A stretch of DNA of 64,000 nt from Shouchella shacheensis (lineage in GTDB: Bacteria; Bacillota; Bacilli; Bacillales; Bacillaceae_D): the NCBI RefSeq assembly GCF_001484965.1, contig NZ_LLYY01000003.1:62001-126000 (forward strand). The letters run 5' to 3'. Under the pieces are notes generated by a model, which was not told where the DNA came from, did no database searches, and worked only from the letters and a program-made list of their open reading frames with translations. A program made the position numbers and the translations under genes. Shown piece after piece: positions 61,302-64,000 of this stretch. Every line of letters begins with the position of its first letter. The stretch's first letter is position 1.

Positions 61302-63806
61302 GTGAACGTATGGAACAGATGCAGAGACTGGCTTCAGAGATCGTTATTTAAACAGGGGGAAGAGGAAGAGGTGGAACAGAAAGTTGCGCCCTCCCGAAAT
61401 CTACCAATAAAAAACAGGCAAGGTCAGGAGCTTGAAGAAGCACGAATGACCTACGAGTATCCGAAAGCCGGTTCTTTTCGTTTTCCTCTCGATATGGAGA
61501 GAAGCCAGCGTCCTTCAAGGCATGAAAGCCGCAGAAAAGAGAGTGAACGACATGAAAAAGTAGAAACGGAAGGCGTTAAAAGCGGCGAACAGCAGCTTTT
61601 TCAGGGAACGTTCGAGCCAACACAAATCCCTTCCCCTGTACATGGGTTTCAAAAAGGCTACTCAGGGAAGGACAAGAATAGCGAACATGACTGGCTCATT
61701 TTTCAGACAAGGGATACCCAGGCTGACTTTGCACGTCGCCTACATAACGACAACGCACAACCACTTAAAAAGAAAGACAACCAGCCTGCCTTTATGCGGA
61801 AACATCAGGACTTGCTCGAATTTGAGGAGGATGTTTTACGAAAACTGAGAATGAAAGAACCACTGCCCGAATCAAGCTCCCTAACCGAGCAAGGTTCATC
61901 AAGCGCTGTCAAGGAAGAAGGTGAAGAGAACAAGGTTGTCCCTTTCACTCAACCGGAAGTGCAGCCAGAAGCAGTTTCTGCTATTCATGAAAAAGCCGTG
62001 CAAGAAGATGTTGAAAAAGAGGAAGAAGAAAAAAACGAGATAGGGATGCCACTAGCGATCGAGAAACAAGGAGATGACATTCAAAAAGAGCAAGAGCAGG
62101 TAGAGGCGCGACCGGAGCCCGAGTTGAACGAACCGGGGCGAGCAAAGACAAATCAGCACGTTAATCATCAGCTTGAAGCAGATAGTGTAGGGGTCCTTGA
62201 GGAGCCTCAGAAGCAAAAAGAAGGGAATCAACAACCTCCCGTTTCAGACAGAGGTACTACAAAAACAGAATCAAGGAATACGAATACGAGCAAAAGTAGC
62301 ATTCCCTACAATGTACTCATGCTGCCGAAGGACAAGAAGCCTCTGTCTGACAAGTCCCAAGCCTCTTCCATGCCTAGACGAAAAAAAACGGTTGCAGATG
62401 GGTACGTGCATCCAGCGATCGGACTGCTTCGCATGCCCGACAGACGAATAGACGACGATTCCTCTTGGCTTGATGATCAAGCTCATACGCTGGAGGAAAC
62501 TCTCACTAGCTTTCATGTAGATGCTCGAGTGGTTGCTCGTACAAGGGGGCCAGCTGTTACGCGCTTCGAGGTCCAGCCTGCCCGCGGTGTGAAGGTTAAC
62601 AAGATAACCAATCTCAGCGATGACATTAAGCTCTCTTTAGCCGCGAAAGACATTCGCATGGAAGCGCCGATCCCTGGAAAAAATGCGATTGGCATCGAGG
62701 TACCGAATCGGAAGTCCGCACCTGTACTGCTGCGTGAAATATTGCGGCGCGATGTTTTTATTGAACCGAAATCGCCCATGACCGTCGCGTTGGGCCTTGA
62801 TATTTCCGGCCAACCAATCGTGACAGACTTACGAAAAATGCCGCACGGACTTGTCGCAGGAGCAACTGGCTCCGGGAAGAGTGTTTGCATTAACTCGATT
62901 TTGGTTAGTCTGCTTTATAAAGCGACGCCTGATGAAGTCAAGCTTTTGTTAGTGGACCCCAAAATGGTAGAGCTTGCTCCTTATCATGAGGCCCCTCACC
63001 TAATAGCCCCGGTAATTACGGACGCAAAGCAAGCCACTGCTGCTTTGAAATGGGTGGTGGCAGAAATGGAGCGACGCTATGAGCTATTTAGTCAACACGG
63101 GGTGCGGGATGTGGATCGTTATAATGAAAAATTCTCACAGGCGAAAAATAATCCAGCGCTTCCCTACATGCTCGTGGTGATTGACGAGCTAGCTGACCTA
63201 ATGATGGTTTCCCCTCAGGATGTGGAGGATGCGATTTGCCGAATTGCCCAAAAAGCACGAGCATGCGGGATTCATTTGCTCGTGGCTACACAGCGCCCAT
63301 CAGTGGACGTGATTACAGGGCTCATCAAAGCGAATATTCCGACAAGAATTTCCTTTGCTGTAAGTTCACAAACCGATTCGCGCACAATACTTGATATGGG
63401 AGGCGCTGAGCGTTTACTTGGGCGTGGAGACATGCTGTTTCACGAAAACGGCACGCCAAAGCCTATTCGGGTCCAAGGGACGTTTGTCTCAGATGAGGAA
63501 ATCGAGGACGTAGTGGCTCACGTTAAAACACAAGCAAAGCCCGTCTATGCTTTTGATACAGAACAGATTCAGGGAGCTTTTGAACAAGGCGACAATGAAG
63601 ATGAGCTGCTTGAAGAAGTGTGCTATTTTGTCGTAGAGCATGGCTCTGCTTCAGCCTCCAGTATTCAGCGAAAGTTTCGGGTTGGCTACAATCGAGCAGC
63701 GCGACTGGTGGAGATGATGGAGGAACGAGGAGTCGTTTCAGGGGCAATGGGAAGCAAGCCAAGACAGGTGCTTGTTGGAGCAAGCGCAATAGAAGAGCTT
63801 TTTTAA
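61302..63806 (+). CDS. sftA: DNA translocase SftA (YtpS), FtsK/SpoIIIE family
   Basis: An 834-residue soluble FtsK-type motor that clears chromosomal DNA from the closing septum. There are no membrane helices. A long charged, Glu/Gln/Lys-rich and probably disordered linker (about 15-340) is followed by the FtsK alpha domain. The motor has Walker A GATGSGKSV (about 520-528), Walker B LVVIDELADLMM and ATQRPSVDVITGLIKANIP. A C-terminal gamma winged helix (about 770-830; SIQRKFRVGYNRAARL) should read oriented sequence motifs. The start is GTG 61302. Position after ytpR matches B. subtilis ytpS. Confidence 0.94.
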   Translation: MNVWNRCRDWLQRSLFKQGEEEEVEQKVAPSRNLPIKNRQGQELEEARMTYEYPKAGSFRFPLDMERSQRPSRHESRRKESERHEKVETEGVKSGEQQLFQGTFEPTQIPSPVHGFQKGYSGKDKNSEHDWLIFQTRDTQADFARRLHNDNAQPLKKKDNQPAFMRKHQDLLEFEEDVLRKLRMKEPLPESSSLTEQGSSSAVKEEGEENKVVPFTQPEVQPEAVSAIHEKAVQEDVEKEEEEKNEIGMPLAIEKQGDDIQKEQEQVEARPEPELNEPGRAKTNQHVNHQLEADSVGVLEEPQKQKEGNQQPPVSDRGTTKTESRNTNTSKSSIPYNVLMLPKDKKPLSDKSQASSMPRRKKTVADGYVHPAIGLLRMPDRRIDDDSSWLDDQAHTLEETLTSFHVDARVVARTRGPAVTRFEVQPARGVKVNKITNLSDDIKLSLAAKDIRMEAPIPGKNAIGIEVPNRKSAPVLLREILRRDVFIEPKSPMTVALGLDISGQPIVTDLRKMPHGLVAGATGSGKSVCINSILVSLLYKATPDEVKLLLVDPKMVELAPYHEAPHLIAPVITDAKQATAALKWVVAEMERRYELFSQHGVRDVDRYNEKFSQAKNNPALPYMLVVIDELADLMMVSPQDVEDAICRIAQKARACGIHLLVATQRPSVDVITGLIKANIPTRISFAVSSQTDSRTILDMGGAERLLGRGDMLFHENGTPKPIRVQGTFVSDEEIEDVVAHVKTQAKPVYAFDTEQIQGAFEQGDNEDELLEEVCYFVVEHGSASASSIQRKFRVGYNRAARLVEMMEERGVVSGAMGSKPRQVLVGASAIEELF

Positions 63807-63819
63807 GCATATAGACCTC

Positions 63820-63848
63820 TTGTGGATTAGGCAAAGATTCTATATGAT
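63820..63848 (+). promoter_or_regulatory. Promoter after sftA
   Basis: TTGTGG, a 17-base spacer and TATGAT form a plausible sigma-A promoter directed out of the window. The remaining 150 bases hold a leader-like sequence without a credible start codon; in B. subtilis the next gene is murC. Confidence 0.5.
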
Positions 63849-64000
63849 AGGGAAGGACTTAGGCAGTTGACGCAGGAGGAGTGTAAGGGCTACTTACGGA
63901 AAAAGAGCTTTTAACTTTCTCATGCAACAAGCGCCCATCCACACGATGCTTATTTGCTTCGGACGTGTTCAAGCTCCCTCACATATACTGATGAGAGACT

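Noticed and set aside
63922-64000. Open frame from ATG 63922 to the window end
   Set aside because: No ribosome site, and no recognisable N-terminus; more likely leader sequence.

Overview
The window comes from a member of the Bacillaceae, most likely a halotolerant or alkaliphilic relative of Bacillus. The gene content and order follow the pckA-metK / ytpA-ytpB / leuS / trmB-ytpP-ytpS part of the Bacillus subtilis chromosome. Regulation is Firmicutes-like throughout: an S-box (SAM-I) riboswitch before metK, a leucine T-box before leuS, many GGAGG ribosome-binding sites, frequent TTG and GTG starts, and intrinsic terminators after most operons. Two glycine-betaine-type uptake systems (OpuA and a BCCT carrier) and very acidic extracytoplasmic lipoproteins point to osmotic or alkaline stress.

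Layout. 1-3256: opuA operon (ATPase, permease, lipoprotein). 3266-5323: a group II intron with its own reverse transcriptase, inserted just after the opuAC terminator. 5538-7629: cytosolic GAF histidine kinase and NarL-type regulator, with a cysteine pattern like the Fe-S sensor AirS. 7719-10580 (minus): overlapping operon of a short-chain dehydrogenase, a QueA-like paralogue, a VOC protein and an arylamine N-acetyltransferase. 10759-13165: membrane-anchored Mrr-like protein, DinB-fold protein, and the deoxynucleoside kinases dck and dgk. 13381-17272: PatB-type C-S lyase, a 56-residue protein with a YwpF-like protein, an MFS carrier and the Nudix hydrolase ytkD. 17335-19891 (minus): ytlA-ytlC-ytlD ABC transporter. 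20121-20615: four tandem ~125-bp repeats, then pckA (minus), the SAM riboswitch and metK.

24240-31621: frameshifted LysE exporter, ytoA, ytpA, ytpB, ytiB, mnmM, a YttB-like MFS carrier and a tartrate/malate dehydrogenase. 31709-34458: T-box and leuS. 34618-45620: ytfP, an M20 amidohydrolase, a UPF0047 protein, an ATP-grasp ligase with an aspartate/glutamate racemase (possible D-aspartate cassette), a MurJ-type flippase, two SEDS (FtsW/RodA) proteins, rsuA and ytzE. 46011-52650: cysteine synthase, thpR, lrgA-lrgB-like pair, orphan HicB-like protein, SDR, BCCT carrier and purU. 52997-63806: ytmP, ytzH, trmB, ytzB, ytoP, a DUF84 NTPase, ytoQ, a PTS-IIC-like membrane protein, ytpP, ytpQ, ytpR and the DNA translocase sftA (ytpS).

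The most distinctive unexplained structure is a dispersed ~125-bp repeat family. At least fifteen full or partial copies lie between genes, nearly all with their TGTCTAGCT end directly against the T-tract of a terminator. One copy lies inside the metK leader, between riboswitch terminator and start codon. I found no CRISPR array, rRNA, tRNA gene or prophage. Most of the window is conserved core sequence; the accessory elements are the intron, the repeats and a few small operons.
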